Source of the DNA: Rotaria sp. Silwood1
Taxonomy: Eukaryota; Rotifera; Eurotatoria; Philodinida; Philodinidae
Length of the DNA: 64,000 bases
Direction: 5' to 3'
Assembly (NCBI GenBank): GCA_905250075.1
Contig: CAJNOP010000724.1
Span: 23,608-87,607 of the forward strand
Numbering within the stretch: the stretch's first letter is position 1; every line of letters starts with the position of its first letter. Below, piece by piece: positions 1 through 11,100 of the stretch. A program made the position numbers and the translations under genes. Below the pieces are notes generated by a model, which made no database searches, was not told the origin of the DNA, and saw only the letters and a list, made by a program, of their open reading frames with translations.

Positions 1-1236
1 CCAAGCACAAAATAGAGAGAATGGCGATCGATTATCTTTACTTGTGCAGGGTGTACCAAAAGTTACTGCACAATACAAATTTTGAATATCTCCATCAGCC
101 TTTCATCAAATGAGCTAATTTGTTTCTCTTGTATCGGTGGACACGTCAAAGCTTTTCTGTTCATAAAGAATATTGCTTTGAGCTACTCTTTATGACTTTA
201 ATATCGAAATGTACCCATTTCTGATTTCTAAAAAGATAATTTCGAGGAAGTCTCATATTTTTTCGAGCGGTAGGGAAACGCTGAACTATAAAACCTCCCC
301 ACGGTTCGAGCGCTTGCTCAGTTTTGGCTGAAACAAGAAATTTTTAATGAATTATCTCCTCGATAACTTTGATTGTTCAAAAAATGAGAATTTCGAATTT
401 TGACCTTAAATGTTGTCCGCATCGAGATCCTATTCTGACAAGCATGTTACAAAATTGCAGAATTTTTGGATAGTCTTTGCGAGATATGAGTTCTTCAAAT
501 TATGCAGTATATCAATGGATAAGCGCCTAAAATTTGAAAAATTTATATCTTCCAACGACTGTCCAAAAAGTCTGAAGTTTTGTACTGAAGCAACTATGAT
601 TGGAATCTGGATGTAGGCAAAGTTTCATGTCAAAATTAATGATTTTGAGAACTTTCGTTCAGAATCTTTTTTAGAAATCCGACGCGGGTATATTTCAATA
701 TTAAAGTAAAAAGCAATACTTCGAAGCCGTAATGCAGAAAAATGTCGTCATAAAAAAATACGAAGTATGACTGCTGGCGTCGACCTACACGCAGTGTTTT
801 TTCACTATCAACTATATTGCCTGCAGGGTTAGATGCGGTATACGACTTATTACTTGAAATGACTTCAGTTTGGTCGAAAATAAGTGAAAGAACGATGGAA
901 ATATCGTTGCGTTTTGATGGATTATTGCTTCGTACGGTGACTACAGTTACTTTTATGCTTCAATAAACAGGCAAAACATTATATCTAGATCAGGCTAGAT
1001 CATATAGCAACCAAAACAGTGATGGAGAGCATCCAGTTTGCCTGAGAGTCCATAAGGACACTTGATTAGGAAGTGAGATTAAAAATTTTCACTACACCAA
1101 TGTAAGCTCCCAAAACTAAACTTTATTATTTACTCAACGAGAGTTTGTGGCTTAGGAATCCGATTACACGAAATCTCTCATTTTCGATGGGACACGTATC
1201 TGAATGCTCGATTGCATTATTTCTTGTTTATCCTAG
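1..1236. other. Non-coding, unassigned
   Basis: I see no supportable gene. The only longer open frame (410-616) has no recognisable content. The text has the feel of old interspersed repeat, but no termini or target duplications were found. A missing first exon of the NHL gene could lie here; I could not identify one. Confidence 0.4.
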
Positions 1237-2213
1237 AGGTGCCAAATTGTGCACATAATAGCAAATGGAAATCGAATGCTTACACTATCGCTGGCGGCCG
1301 TGGTCCGGGTTCCACCTGGGATAGGCTACATTCTCCCAAAGCTATTCGCCTGGATGCTAAAGAAAACCTTATCATTGCTGATTCTTCCAATCATCGCATT
1401 ATGAAATATTATCGAGGTGCAAAGAGAGGTATTAGAATAGCCGGTAGCAATATAAGTGGATATGGAGACCCCTTCTTATGTGAACCGTCGGATGTAAATT
1501 TACACAAATCTTCCGGGAGTCTTGTTATTTGCGATTATCACAATCTGCGAGTAATTTCGTACATGACAGGAGAATGCAAATGCGGAAAGAAGATCGTCGG
1601 CAATGAAAAATGTTGTGAAAAAATTCCAAAGCAAAGTACATGTAGAAAAATAATTATTGAAAATATTGAATGTGGTGGATTGACAATAGACAAGGAAGGC
1701 AATCTCTATGTTTCTGACACCAAAAGACATGAGGTGAGACGTTATGATGCGGATGATTGGGAGGAAACAGTAGTAGCAGGTGGCAAAGGGCAAGGTTCAC
1801 GTCCAAGTCAACTCAATCATCCGACGTACATTTTTGTGGGAAATGATCAATCCGTGTATGTATCAGATTCCTGGAATGATCGCGTAATGAGGTGGAGAAA
1901 AGGCGCAAAAGAAGGTACTATAGTCGCGGGTGGCCATGGTAAGGGAAATGATCGAAAACAATTGATTTGCCCAGCAGGACTCCTCGTTGATCAATTCAAT
2001 GCAGTTTATGTAGCTGACTACTGGAATCATCGAGTAACGCGATGGCACAATGGTGATCGCGAAGGAACTGTCATTGCCGGTGGATATGGCCCAGGCGACA
2101 TTGACAAGCAATTGAACAATCCTGAAGGTATAGCGTTCGACTCTTTGGGGAACCTGTATGTAGCAGACTCGAGCAATCATCGCATTCAACAGTTTCATAT
2201 TCAGAAAAAATGA
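1237..2213 (+). CDS. NHL-repeat beta-propeller protein, 5' end incomplete
   Basis: The reading frame encodes about 325 residues organised as six NHL-type blades. Each blade runs from a turn such as TIAGGRGPG or VIAGGYGPG, through a hydrophobic strand, to a signature such as NLYVADSSNHRIQQF, and the last blade ends just before the stop. Six blades is the usual number for a closed NHL propeller. Such domains bind protein or nucleic-acid partners; no partner is evident here. The frame stays open upstream to about 1212, but only a TTG codon is there and no ATG occurs before residue 72. A good splice acceptor (pyrimidine tract, then CTAG at 1233-1236) suggests that a signal-peptide or leader exon lies further upstream. 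Blade 2 contains an insertion with several Cys (CKCGKK, EKCCEK). A telomere-like block starts 88 bases after the stop. Confidence 0.75.
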
Positions 2214-2300
2214 TATTATTGCTTCTTTGTAACTGTTATGACACGTATGATGTGCCGTAAGATGTTTTCTTGCCATTCCATATATATACGCCTGGAAAAA

Positions 2301-2464
2301 GGGTGTGGATGTGGGTGTGTGGGTGTGGGTGGTGTGGGTGTGGGTGTGGGTGTGGGAGTGAGTGTGGGTGTGGGTGTGGGTGTGTGAATGTGGGTGTGTT
2401 GATGTGAATGTAGGTGTGGTTCCTCGGCTTTATTCAACTCTGGCTCACACTCCACACCCACACT
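2301..2464. repeat. Telomere-like hairpin block 1 (TGTGGG/CCCACA)
   Basis: The G-rich arm at 2301-2419 is an imperfect array of GGGTGT units with scattered GGATGT, GAGTGA and GAATGT variants. A spacer of about 26 bases follows, then a short C-rich arm at 2446-2464. The arms are complementary in type but unequal in length. Confidence 0.85.
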
Positions 2465-3125
2465 GTAAATAATTTTTTTTAGAAACGAAGCAAATATTAA
2501 GATTTATATATATTTAGAATCAGCGTAATATGAATATCAATATATCATAAATATTATGCTGGCCATTTTTGGAAAACGAATTGATGACGTTAGGTAACAT
2601 TTTTTCATGATAGAGCGTAGGCATAGAAGCAGCAAGAAAACTCTGAAAGATTTTCACGTGTCAAACAGATGTATGATATGGAAGATATTTGCTACTTTAC
2701 CTGATTTTCTTTGTACAGTTTTTCACTGTTTTAGAACCTGTAATATTACTTTCAATAAGTAATTTATTTTATAATTAGCAAGGCATAAAAATACAATAAA
2801 AAAAAGCCTCCACTATAGACAAGTGAAAACAAATAATCTCAAAATCAAAAAGGCAATATCAGAGTCCAAAACACATCAGTAGAAAAATCTCTATACGACA
2901 AGTAAAACCAAAATATAAATATGTGATAAAATATATAGAGCTACCACAGAAAAATATTGAATTAGTCGAACAAAGTCAAATCATTTGATGACTCCATATC
3001 CTGAAAATTGCAAAGAAGAATAAACGAGTGAACTGTTCGTTTGACATTGTAAACTGTACCTCTTCAAAATCCAAAGAATCAATAGGAATATCTTCATCAG
3101 AGCTATGCTATACTTGATCATATGA
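2465..3125. other. Non-coding AT-rich stretch
   Basis: No gene, RNA or element recognised. Confidence 0.4.
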
Positions 3126-3408
3126 CGTGGGTGCGAGTGTCAGTGGGGGCGGGCGTGGGTGCGGGTAGGTGTAGTTGTCGGTATAGGTATGGGTGTATGT
3201 GTGGGTGTGGGTGTGGGTGCGGGTGTGGGTGTGGGTGCGGGTGTCGGTGTGGGTGTGGGTGTCGGTGTGGATGATGCTCTTCCTTCCTGCACACCCACAC
3301 CCCACACCCACACCCACACCCACACCCTCAGGGTGGGTGTGTGGTGTGGGTGTGGGGTGAATGTGTGTATGAGAATAAGATGCAGACCCACACCCACGCC
3401 CACACCCT
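3126..3408. repeat. Telomere-like hairpin block 2 (two G/C pairs)
   Basis: Four alternating arms are visible: G-rich 3126-3270, C-rich 3290-3328, G-rich 3329-3358 and C-rich 3385-3408. Each G arm is followed by a C arm after a 20-30 base spacer, so the block reads as two consecutive hairpins. The long Pro-Thr-His frames across it are translations of the repeat, not genes. Confidence 0.85.
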
Positions 3409-5089
3409 TTCTTGATCAAGATTCTCAAATATCTCTTGTTAAGATCAAAAGAAGTTCGTCTAGGATACATTTATGTTTTTATTCTTGAAATAATAAGAAA
3501 TATTTTTAAAATTTTCTATTTTCTTGTTATAAATATATATTCAAGATTTTTCACGGTCTTAAAGAAAACGTGAATATTTATAGATACTTGTAAATTTTAA
3601 ATGAAAAAGCTTTCTAGTAGCCAAATTGATGCCAAATATTCTAATCGAATCTATCAGATTTTGAAAAACAAATTCAATTCGAATAAATAATTATCATATT
3701 ATTATATGGTTGATTGATAAATGCATTAAACCCGACCATATTTATAAAATTTAGCTTATATAAATAAATAGTAATCAATATGTTTATAAGAAAAATATTC
3801 TTACAAAAGAAGGTCGAACCGTTGACTTATTTAACTTTAATCTATGAATAATATTTCAGTTAATAAAGAATATTCATCAGTTATTTATAACAATCTTGAC
3901 TAATTTTACCTTTCCATGACCGATTAATTATTTGTTCAAGTTTCATTAAATATATCTATAATAGAATTATTTTATAAAATTTCAAGAAAATCTTTTCAAA
4001 ATCGAATAGGATATCAAATAAATGTATTATATACTTCTTTATTTTTATTCTATTGAACAATCCTAAATTGTATTTAAGAAGACATGACATGATTTATTTG
4101 AAAAGAATAACATTTTAAGTGACGATGAATATTTTGAAAAATTCCGCTATTTTCTGTTTAACATGAGGATAATAAGCTATTTCTATTCAACAATTAAGTC
4201 GATCAGTGATTTCTATTTACATGAGAAATTTTATATATTTTAACATTGATTATTTAGAATAACATCAACAAATTTTTTACTCTTTTATTATAATAATTAA
4301 TAGTTCTAAGTGTTTACGTTTGCTGTTACCTGAAATTTCCTTTTTTTCTAAAAATAAATAAACTTATATTGAAATTCCGTAATACTCTTGACGTATCATC
4401 ATATTCAATTAAAATTTTTCTTTCATCACATAATAAAACTAGAAAAATCTTTCTAAAATACTCCGAATATTTTAATCTTATTCTATACTTATGAATCTTT
4501 TTCATGTAGGAGAGAATATCAGATGCTTTTATAAATTACTCTCTAAAAATTGTTATTTCATATAAAATATATCTTTTTTTGTTAGAGATAATCATTGTTG
4601 AAAATTCATCTTGAATATATAACAAGGAGTATCACAGAAAAAAAAAGCTTATTTTTACAATGAGATATTGAATTTTAACTGTATTTTTTGAATAAATTTT
4701 TTCTAGTTGATCAATTTCAACAATTTTTTTACATTTCACTAATCCTTAAGTGTTCCATATTCACACAAAATTTCAGCTCTCTACCTCATGTCATAAGTTA
4801 TTTATAAAAGACATATTGTGACAAAATGTCACTGTTTCGATGACATACACGAAGAAAAGAGAGTTTTATGGATACAATAAAATAGAAGAAAAGACTAACA
4901 ATAGGCTAGTTTGTAGATCATTCGATGTTCTATCAAAATAGGTTGTTTGTCTAAATTTTATTCATTTCTCTCCTGTTCACCTAACGTTCATGTTGTTTGA
5001 CAGACACTTGTACGTTATTGTGTAGAGTGACGAAAACACAACTCTAATCTCACTTGAGCATAGAACTAACGATCTTCAGACCATATAAG
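3409..5089. other. Non-coding AT-rich stretch
   Basis: About 1.7 kb, very AT-rich, without long open frames or recognised repeats. Confidence 0.45.
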
Positions 5090-5187
5090 GGTGTGTGTGA
5101 TTCAGGGACCCAGTGTTCCACGCATATAAGATTTATTCACATCCACACATACCACACATCCGCACCCACACTCACACCCACACCCCA
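5090..5187. repeat. Telomere-like hairpin block 3
   Basis: A short G arm (GGGTGTGTGTG, 5090-5100) is followed after about 36 bases by a longer, degenerate C arm (5137-5187) of CCACAC/CACCCACA units. Confidence 0.7.
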
Positions 5188-5279
5188 ACATAGCATACAA
5201 TATCCTATAAAAAATCATAAAGAAAATATTTATCACTGAATAAAAACATCTATTCCCGATTAATTGAAATAGCTGTATT

Positions 5280-5656
5280 ATTTTTTTTATTATTAGCAAT
5301 TAAAACCCCACGACCATGTCGGTTCTAAAGGGACAGTGTAGCTTTTACAATTAACAGGTTACACATAAGAGAGAAAAGCAAGCATAAGCAGAGCAAAGAA
5401 AGATAAGAGCGGAATATTATGCATATCTTAAGTGGCCATTCAACGAAACATTGAAACACGACCTTCCAACGTGCACATACATTCCACCGAGATAACATAG
5501 ATTTTTGTGTAGACATATTGCTTGTACAATAAGACCATAGCCAGTAGGCTTATACAACATGATTAAACAGTGTGCTTTGTTCGGGAAGGAGGAATCGAAC
5601 CTCATACGCTCTGAATCCAAGTCAGAGATGTAGCCCATTCAACCAGGGCTCCCCGC
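5280..5656 (-). mobile_element. tRNA-derived SINE with 14-bp target duplication
   Basis: The element reads on the minus strand. Its 5' end (5581-5656) is tRNA-like. It has an A-box reading TGGTTGAATGG (5635-5645) and a B-box reading GGTTCGATTCC (5591-5601), which matches the pol III consensus. The D-stem is GCCC/GGGC, and the anticodon-like arm TCTGA/TCAGA encloses CTTGGAT (apparent anticodon TGG). The acceptor stem is imperfect, so this is a tRNA-derived head rather than a working tRNA. A body of about 290 bases follows. The 3' end is an A-rich tail, seen on the plus strand as a T-run from 5281. Perfect 14-base direct repeats (gaaatagctgtatt) lie at 5266-5279 and 5657-5670. Head, tail and target duplication together are diagnostic of a retroposed SINE. 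Confidence 0.85.
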
Positions 5657-5670
5657 GAAATAGCTGTATT

Positions 5671-7677
5671 CACTAGACGATACTGCTGAGAAAGTATATT
5701 GTACATATATGATTATGTAATACACAAAAATTCAATTATGAACAGTAAATTATCATCTGAATAAAATATTAGGTTCCATCATAAGAAATCTGAGATAGTC
5801 TGAATATTTTGCAATAAACCATATCAAGCAATGTTCATTCATACTAAAGCAAAACATTTGAAACGATTTAGAATATACTGCGTCTTCGAAAGCAGAAAGA
5901 TTAGAACCTATTCTAGTTTATATGTAACAATATTGTGTCTACTTCTAGTGGTGCAGTCTTAAAATAGCATTTCTCTCGTAATTTTATTCAAAAGTACGCT
6001 GATTATATATTAACAACTTGAGAAAATTTCTGTTTTTTTATTTGTTCTGAAAAGACACATACAAAACAAAAAGTGCCACAAAAGTTCTGGTTCAACAATA
6101 GAAAGAATAAAGACAGCGTAATTTTCTATGAATCTACATTTTAAATGTAAGGGTTGAAATGTATCGACCTTTTTTTTGTTTATTGCATGCTGATGGTGTA
6201 AGAAGGAGTTTATGTAATCATTTTTCTCGTGCAAATAATTCGATTTCAACTTTTCCAATATACAGATTCAAAAGATTCTGAAGTCACAGTGAATTTTTAT
6301 TCATGTTGCTTCTTATAGTTTCAAGATGATATTAGCAATCTATTTATGCCTTATTTTTCTTGTCTTAAAGGCCAAAAAATCCATTAAATATCCAAAAAGG
6401 AAATGACAAAAATCTCTTCAGTTGATTACATCATTTTTTCCCTAATAATTGTAACGAATAAATTGGTTGTTTAACTTTCGATTTTAATTTCTTTTCTGTA
6501 AAAAATTTTTTACTGAATATTACTTGGTGAACGTCATCATAATGTTATTCTTTCCAACTTTCTGTTACTTTCATCTACGCAATTTGCGATAAATGAAGTA
6601 ATAGAAATATTGATTTAGCGAGATATTCCTATCAAATTTCATTCTAAAAACTTCAAACATATAAACAAGACGCGCAACTAGCGCCTATTTTTCATTTATT
6701 TCGCTAAAGTATCTGAATTGGTCATCCATTGATACTTGAAATTTCTAACTGAGACATTTGATGACTACTTATTTCCTCTCCAGATCGAAAATACGTATTT
6801 TTCTCCTTTTTCTTTTCTATTTAATTGCTTTACTTGGCTAATGTGTTTTCTTGCTTTTTTTTGCCGTGGTAACTCTTTGTATTATTATAGCTTCTCATTA
6901 GTATATTTTTTTTTTATTATGAACAAGGTGGTGCAGAACGACAGCATTTAGCGCGACGAATGGGAATTTTTTCTCCGTTCTTTCTTTATTTTTTTTACAT
7001 TCTTGACGTACGCATACAACCTAACAGCATTTGTTAGTTGTCAGCGAAACGCAGTAGGAAAATGTTATAATTAATCGATTGATGAACATATTTCATTCGA
7101 TAAAAGAATTGTTTCTACTTCTTCGTAGAGGTTTCCTTGGATATAGAATTTCAAATGTCTTCTATATTGAAAGAGCCTTCATACGGTATTGCACAGTCAA
7201 ACGAAATTCCAATGCCACCTCTACAAATAATCGGTATGTCACATTCGCTATAATATTTCTTTTTCATCATTCGATGATGAAAAAAACTCGCATGTGAGTA
7301 AATAACATATTTGTAACAATTTCTTTTTCAATCTACTACCTAATATTTGTGTTTACAACATTTATTCATCACTAAATTCAATATGATTACTTTGTTAGTG
7401 ATAAATTATTAAATATTTCTTCTCTTTATCGATTTTATATACTTCTATGTTGATTGTTCTAATAATTGGTATATTGATAAACATGTCTTAGAACATTTAG
7501 AGTCTGACATTGTTCATCTTTATCTATCTTTACTCCGGATATTCATTTGACAAATTCACGAAGATCATTAATAATCGTTATCATTAATATAATTAATATT
7601 CAATTTTATTGGAATTCTTGACGGAAATATAGTATAGAGTTTTGAAGAGACTAGATATTTGTTCATTTTTTTAGATA
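5671..7677. other. Non-coding stretch upstream of the DUF4246 gene
   Basis: No supportable coding region. Short open frames at 6010-6258, 6736-6951 and 7079-7297 have low-complexity, AT-driven composition. The T-rich tract ending in TTAG just before the ATG at 7678 could be a splice acceptor for a 5' UTR exon. Confidence 0.4.
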
Positions 7678-9363
7678 ATGTCTACACGCAAGAAGAGAAA
7701 TATTTCTCATGAAACAAAACACAAATTAGCAATTGATTTAACAAACAAGAACAAGGATTTAAAACTATTTCCTCATCCATTTTATGAAGGTCATTATGGT
7801 GTAGGTTGTCAACCAAAAACTTTAATAGAATTAAATATGATACGTTTGAGTGGTATTATTCGTTCAAAACCAAAATGGTATGAAAAAATGAATAATAGAA
7901 CAATACGAAATAAATGGAAAAAAGAAACTTTAGAACAAAATTCACTTACAGTTAAACAAATTGATTATGTATTAGATGAATTAGAATATTATAATTCAAT
8001 ACGAGATGGAACTATGGAAATGTCTTCTGTTGATGGTGTATGGCAATCTGATGAATTAATACCAAATCATATCAAAGAATCATTAATTACATATGTATAC
8101 AAATTGGAAAATATACCAGAAAATGAAAAAGATTGGCATCCTGGTACAAATAAACAAATATTAGATTTAGTTCATCCATCATTATTTTGTTATGTTCATC
8201 GGATGACAAGAATTATTAATGATAAGAATCGTATTATCAATCTAGATAATGCTTTAGAACATATTAGTGATGGAGAAATTATTGATATTAATGCAAATGA
8301 GTTATTTTCGAAAAATAAACGACAAAAAACATTAACTAATTATGCTCGATCGAATGAATTTCAATGGTTACCAACTGAATTTAATATTTCAAATGATGGT
8401 CAAGTTAAAATTGAATCATATATCAATAATCTACATCCAATTGAACATAAAGATCTATATAAATTAATTGAACAAATATTTCAACGTTTAATACCTTTAT
8501 TTAATAAAGTTTTAACTGATTTAATTGATAATAAAAATAAACCAAATCGAATCATTGTTGATCCCTATGGATGGTATAAGGATTCTAGTCCACTTTATGA
8601 TGATGAGGAAGAAGAAGATACTAGACCTGTTATATTACCTGATGTTGAAAAATTTCAAATGTCATCATTAACATCATCAACAAGTTCAAATATTGATTTA
8701 CGTGGACGAAAATTACAAGTAATTGTTAAATTAGCTAATATTGTATTAACACCAGATAATCCAATATATCCTGGAGGTGTATGGCATGTTGAAGGAATGG
8801 AAAATGAACATATTGTTGCAACAGGAATTTTTTATTATTCAAATTCGAATATTACACAATCAGATTTACAATTTCGAACAGTCATCAAAGAACCAGATTA
8901 TCCACAAAATGATGAGCGTGGTGTACAAACTGTTTATGGTTTAAATGATGAAGAACCACTAAATCAAATGTTAGGTGAAATAATTACACAAGAAAATCGT
9001 TGTATTGTATTTCCGAATATTTATCAACATCGTGTTGCACCATTTCAATTAAAAGATCCAACTAAACCAGGTTATCGTAAAATCTTAGTATTCTTTTTAG
9101 TTGATCCATCTATTCGTATATTATCTACTGCTAATGTTCCACCACAACAATCTCATTGGTTGATTAATATTATACGTTCAATACCACCATTTAATAAATT
9201 AACATCCATAATTGTAGATAAAATTATAAATTATATTGATTTTCCAATGAATATGAATCAAGCAAAACAATATCGTGAAAAATTAATGAATGAAAGAAAA
9301 TATTTTATTTCACAAAATAATGAATTACTATTTGAAAGACCATTTTCATTATGTGAACATTAA
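7678..9363 (+). CDS. DUF4246 family protein (dioxygenase-like)
   Basis: This single-exon frame of 561 residues starts at ATG in an AT-rich leader. The body matches the DUF4246 family known mainly from fungi. Recognisable parts are an N-terminal FPHPFYEGHYG segment (about residue 32), the core YPGGVWHVEG (364-373) followed by NEHIVATG, then FPNIYQHRVAPFQL (about 445-458) and PGYRKILVFFLVDP (464-477). H370-x-E372, H451 and R467 are spaced like the iron- and 2-oxoglutarate-binding residues of Fe(II)/2OG dioxygenases. The enzymatic assignment is therefore inference; no substrate is known to me. The protein is soluble, with no signal peptide or membrane helix. The full-length intronless frame in a fungal-type family suggests acquisition by horizontal transfer, which would need a phylogeny. 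Codon use is AT-rich like its neighbours, so any transfer is old. Confidence 0.85.
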   Translation: MSTRKKRNISHETKHKLAIDLTNKNKDLKLFPHPFYEGHYGVGCQPKTLIELNMIRLSGIIRSKPKWYEKMNNRTIRNKWKKETLEQNSLTVKQIDYVLDELEYYNSIRDGTMEMSSVDGVWQSDELIPNHIKESLITYVYKLENIPENEKDWHPGTNKQILDLVHPSLFCYVHRMTRIINDKNRIINLDNALEHISDGEIIDINANELFSKNKRQKTLTNYARSNEFQWLPTEFNISNDGQVKIESYINNLHPIEHKDLYKLIEQIFQRLIPLFNKVLTDLIDNKNKPNRIIVDPYGWYKDSSPLYDDEEEEDTRPVILPDVEKFQMSSLTSSTSSNIDLRGRKLQVIVKLANIVLTPDNPIYPGGVWHVEGMENEHIVATGIFYYSNSNITQSDLQFRTVIKEPDYPQNDERGVQTVYGLNDEEPLNQMLGEIITQENRCIVFPNIYQHRVAPFQLKDPTKPGYRKILVFFLVDPSIRILSTANVPPQQSHWLINIIRSIPPFNKLTSIIVDKIINYIDFPMNMNQAKQYREKLMNERKYFISQNNELLFERPFSLCEH

Positions 9364-9687
9364 AATAACCGTTTTTTTATGTTAATCGCATGTACTATTT
9401 AACTTTGTATAAATGTTCATGTCTAAGTTTTTCAGTTATCCTAAATTTGTAGTGTTAAATCAATATATAATTAACAATACATTTTTTATTCATTGTAGCA
9501 TTGACAAAAATAAAATCTAACACTACAAATTGAAAAACATGTTTAATACCGATAGAAATATACTAATTGTTCGATCAATTCATAGTCAACAATATGTAAT
9601 ACAATAGGAATCTGCTGTAGGAATGCTGAATGGTGGTGGTTTCACAATATCGTTTCTCGCATAATTAAATTGTAACACGTTGTTTGT
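9364..9687. other. Intergenic between DUF4246 gene and transporter remnant
   Basis: AT-rich sequence. AATAAA-like hexamers occur near 9509, compatible with the 3' end of the DUF4246 gene. No other feature seen. Confidence 0.35.
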
Positions 9688-9959
9688 CTATTCATTGTCA
9701 ATATATCTCTTCTTCTTCTTCTTCTTTCTATTTGATGAAATGGCAAGCACCGAACTTCCAAATACTATATCCATCTCTTCTAAACTTCTGCCTTTTGTTT
9801 CTGGATAGAACAGAAATATCAATACGGCCATACTAATACATAAAATACCGAAAATAAGATAGGTTTCATATGTAATATTTTCTAGAAACACAGATACGAC
9901 AAAAAAATGACACAGTTAGCTGCCCTAATAGCGGCTATAGTTAATGATGTTCCTTTAGC
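9688..9959 (-). pseudogene. MFS sugar transporter, C-terminal remnant cut at telomere-like array
   Basis: The minus strand encodes the last part of a major-facilitator sugar transporter. It starts with AKGTSLTIAAIRAANCVIF, continues with FLENITYETYLIFGILC, and ends with the family signature PETKGRSLEEMD followed by a Lys-rich tail. Only the last two or three transmembrane helices remain of the usual twelve. The reading frame shifts by one base at an A7 run on the plus strand (9901-9907), within the helix. Upstream coding sequence ends abruptly at the AKG codons, where the TGTGGG array begins at 9960. No ATG is present at the remaining 5' end. The G-rich strand of the array points away from the gene, as it would if a telomere had been added to a broken end. 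Confidence 0.8.
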
Positions 9960-10286
9960 GGGTGTGGGTGTGGGTGTAGGTGTGGGGTGTGGGTCTGGGT
10001 GTATGTGTGGGGTGTGGGTCTGGGTGTAGGTGTGGGTGGGTGGGGGTGTGGGTGTGGGTGTGGGTGGGTGTGAGTCTGGGTGTGGGTGTGAGTGTAGGTG
10101 TGGGTATGGGGTGTGGATGTGGGTGTGGGTGTGGGTGTGGATGTGGGTGTCTGTGTGGGTTTGGGTATCGGTGTGGGTAAAGACAAGATGAACAGTGGCT
10201 CCGACACCCATCCACCCACACCCACTTATAGCCACACTCACACCGACAGTCAGCCGCACACACACGTAGACCCACGCCCACTCACC
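9960..10286. repeat. Telomere-like hairpin block 4 (longest)
   Basis: A G-rich arm of about 220 bases (9960-10178, mostly GGGTGT with TCTGGGTG variants) is followed after about 24 bases by a C-rich arm (10203-10286). It directly abuts the transporter remnant. Open frames across it are repeat translations. Confidence 0.9.
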
Positions 10287-10299
10287 AGAGATGCAGAAT

Positions 10300-10645
10300 C
10301 TTCCAAAAAATCAAAAATTTCCCTCCCCACGGAAATTTTCTCCAAAAAATTTCCCCAAAGCTGCATACTAGTAATGCAAAAAACTCAAAAGAATAAATTG
10401 TATCCTGTAACAGTTAATTATGACGAGAACAAGGTTCTCCCTTCTAATAGGTTTTTTTAAAAAATTTCCCCGTCTGACAATTTCTCAGGCTGGGGGAAAT
10501 TTTGGAAAATTCTCGGACTAGGAAAATTTTGGAAAATTGTCACTAATAATTTTCTAAAATTTCCCCAATCTGACAATTTTCCAAAATTTCCCCGAGTAAT
10601 GCAATTTTTCAAAAAATTTCCCTCCCCGCGCGGGGGCGCACGAGG
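10300..10645. repeat. Repeated GGGGAAATTTT-type motif on both strands
   Basis: Units such as AAAATTTCCCC, GGGGGAAATTTTGGAAAATT and CAATTTTCCAAAATTTCCCC recur at least eight times in both orientations, giving a dense foldback-like patch. It ends in a locally GC-rich tract (CCCCGCGCGGGGGCGCACG). It lies between two C-rich telomere-like tracts. Confidence 0.6.
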
Positions 10646-10663
10646 AAGTTTCTGCACCTCTGC

Positions 10664-10705
10664 CACTCACACCCCACACCCACATCCACACCACATTCTA
10701 AGCAA
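10664..10705. repeat. C-rich telomere-like tract
   Basis: CACTCACACCCCACACCCAC-type sequence without an adjacent G arm. It may belong with block 4. Confidence 0.65.
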
Positions 10706-11100
10706 TGAATGGTAGGTCTAACGAGGTGCTTCTTTTATAGCGATTCCTAATAAACATACAAAGGAAAACTTAAGATCATCAACTGTTTTTTTTTCTACAA
10801 CCAAACAAAACGATGAGATTCCAATGTACTGTTCAATGCTCAAACGATAGAAAACTTGTAGGTAACTGATTTTGGAGATCAGCAGCAACATTTGGTTGCT
10901 TTTCAACTTCTTCACGATTATGTTTCAATGAAGAATGAAAGTCGGTGTACCTACAGAATAGAATTGTTTGACGAGAAAATGAGCAACAGTTACAGATTAA
11001 AGTAATTTGATACTGCCAATTTCTAGAAATGAGGTAACAAGAAAGACGAAACAAGTGTTTTCGGCACAGTCGTGAATAATGAAATAATGGCTACAGCTAC
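10706..11100. other. Non-coding stretch
   Basis: Nothing recognised. Confidence 0.35.

Noticed and set aside
1..1200. Possible retroelement at the left edge
   Set aside because: No reverse transcriptase, ends or duplication could be seen.
1212..1236. Start of the NHL protein at 1212
   Set aside because: The codon is TTG, not ATG, and a splice acceptor lies just downstream; an upstream exon is more likely.
2216..2461. Pro-Thr-rich frame after the NHL gene
   Set aside because: Repeat translation of block 1.
3126..3408. CRISPR-like regular repeats
   Set aside because: Unit length is 6 bases with no unique spacers between units; genome is eukaryotic.
3108..3488. Overlapping long frames rich in Pro-Thr-His or Gly-Val
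   Set aside because: They are direct translations of the TGTGGG/CCCACA repeats on both strands; no splice or family support.
5417..5638. Coding frame within 5417-5638
   Set aside because: Lies inside the SINE and crosses its tRNA-like head.
5581..5658. Functional tRNA-Pro (TGG) gene on the minus strand
   Set aside because: Acceptor stem has mismatches and the tRNA-like part is continuous with a tailed element between target duplications; it is a SINE head.
9882..10460. Several long frames across the telomere-like array
   Set aside because: Repeat translation; only the terminal AKGTSLTIAA part, upstream of the repeat, is real transporter sequence.
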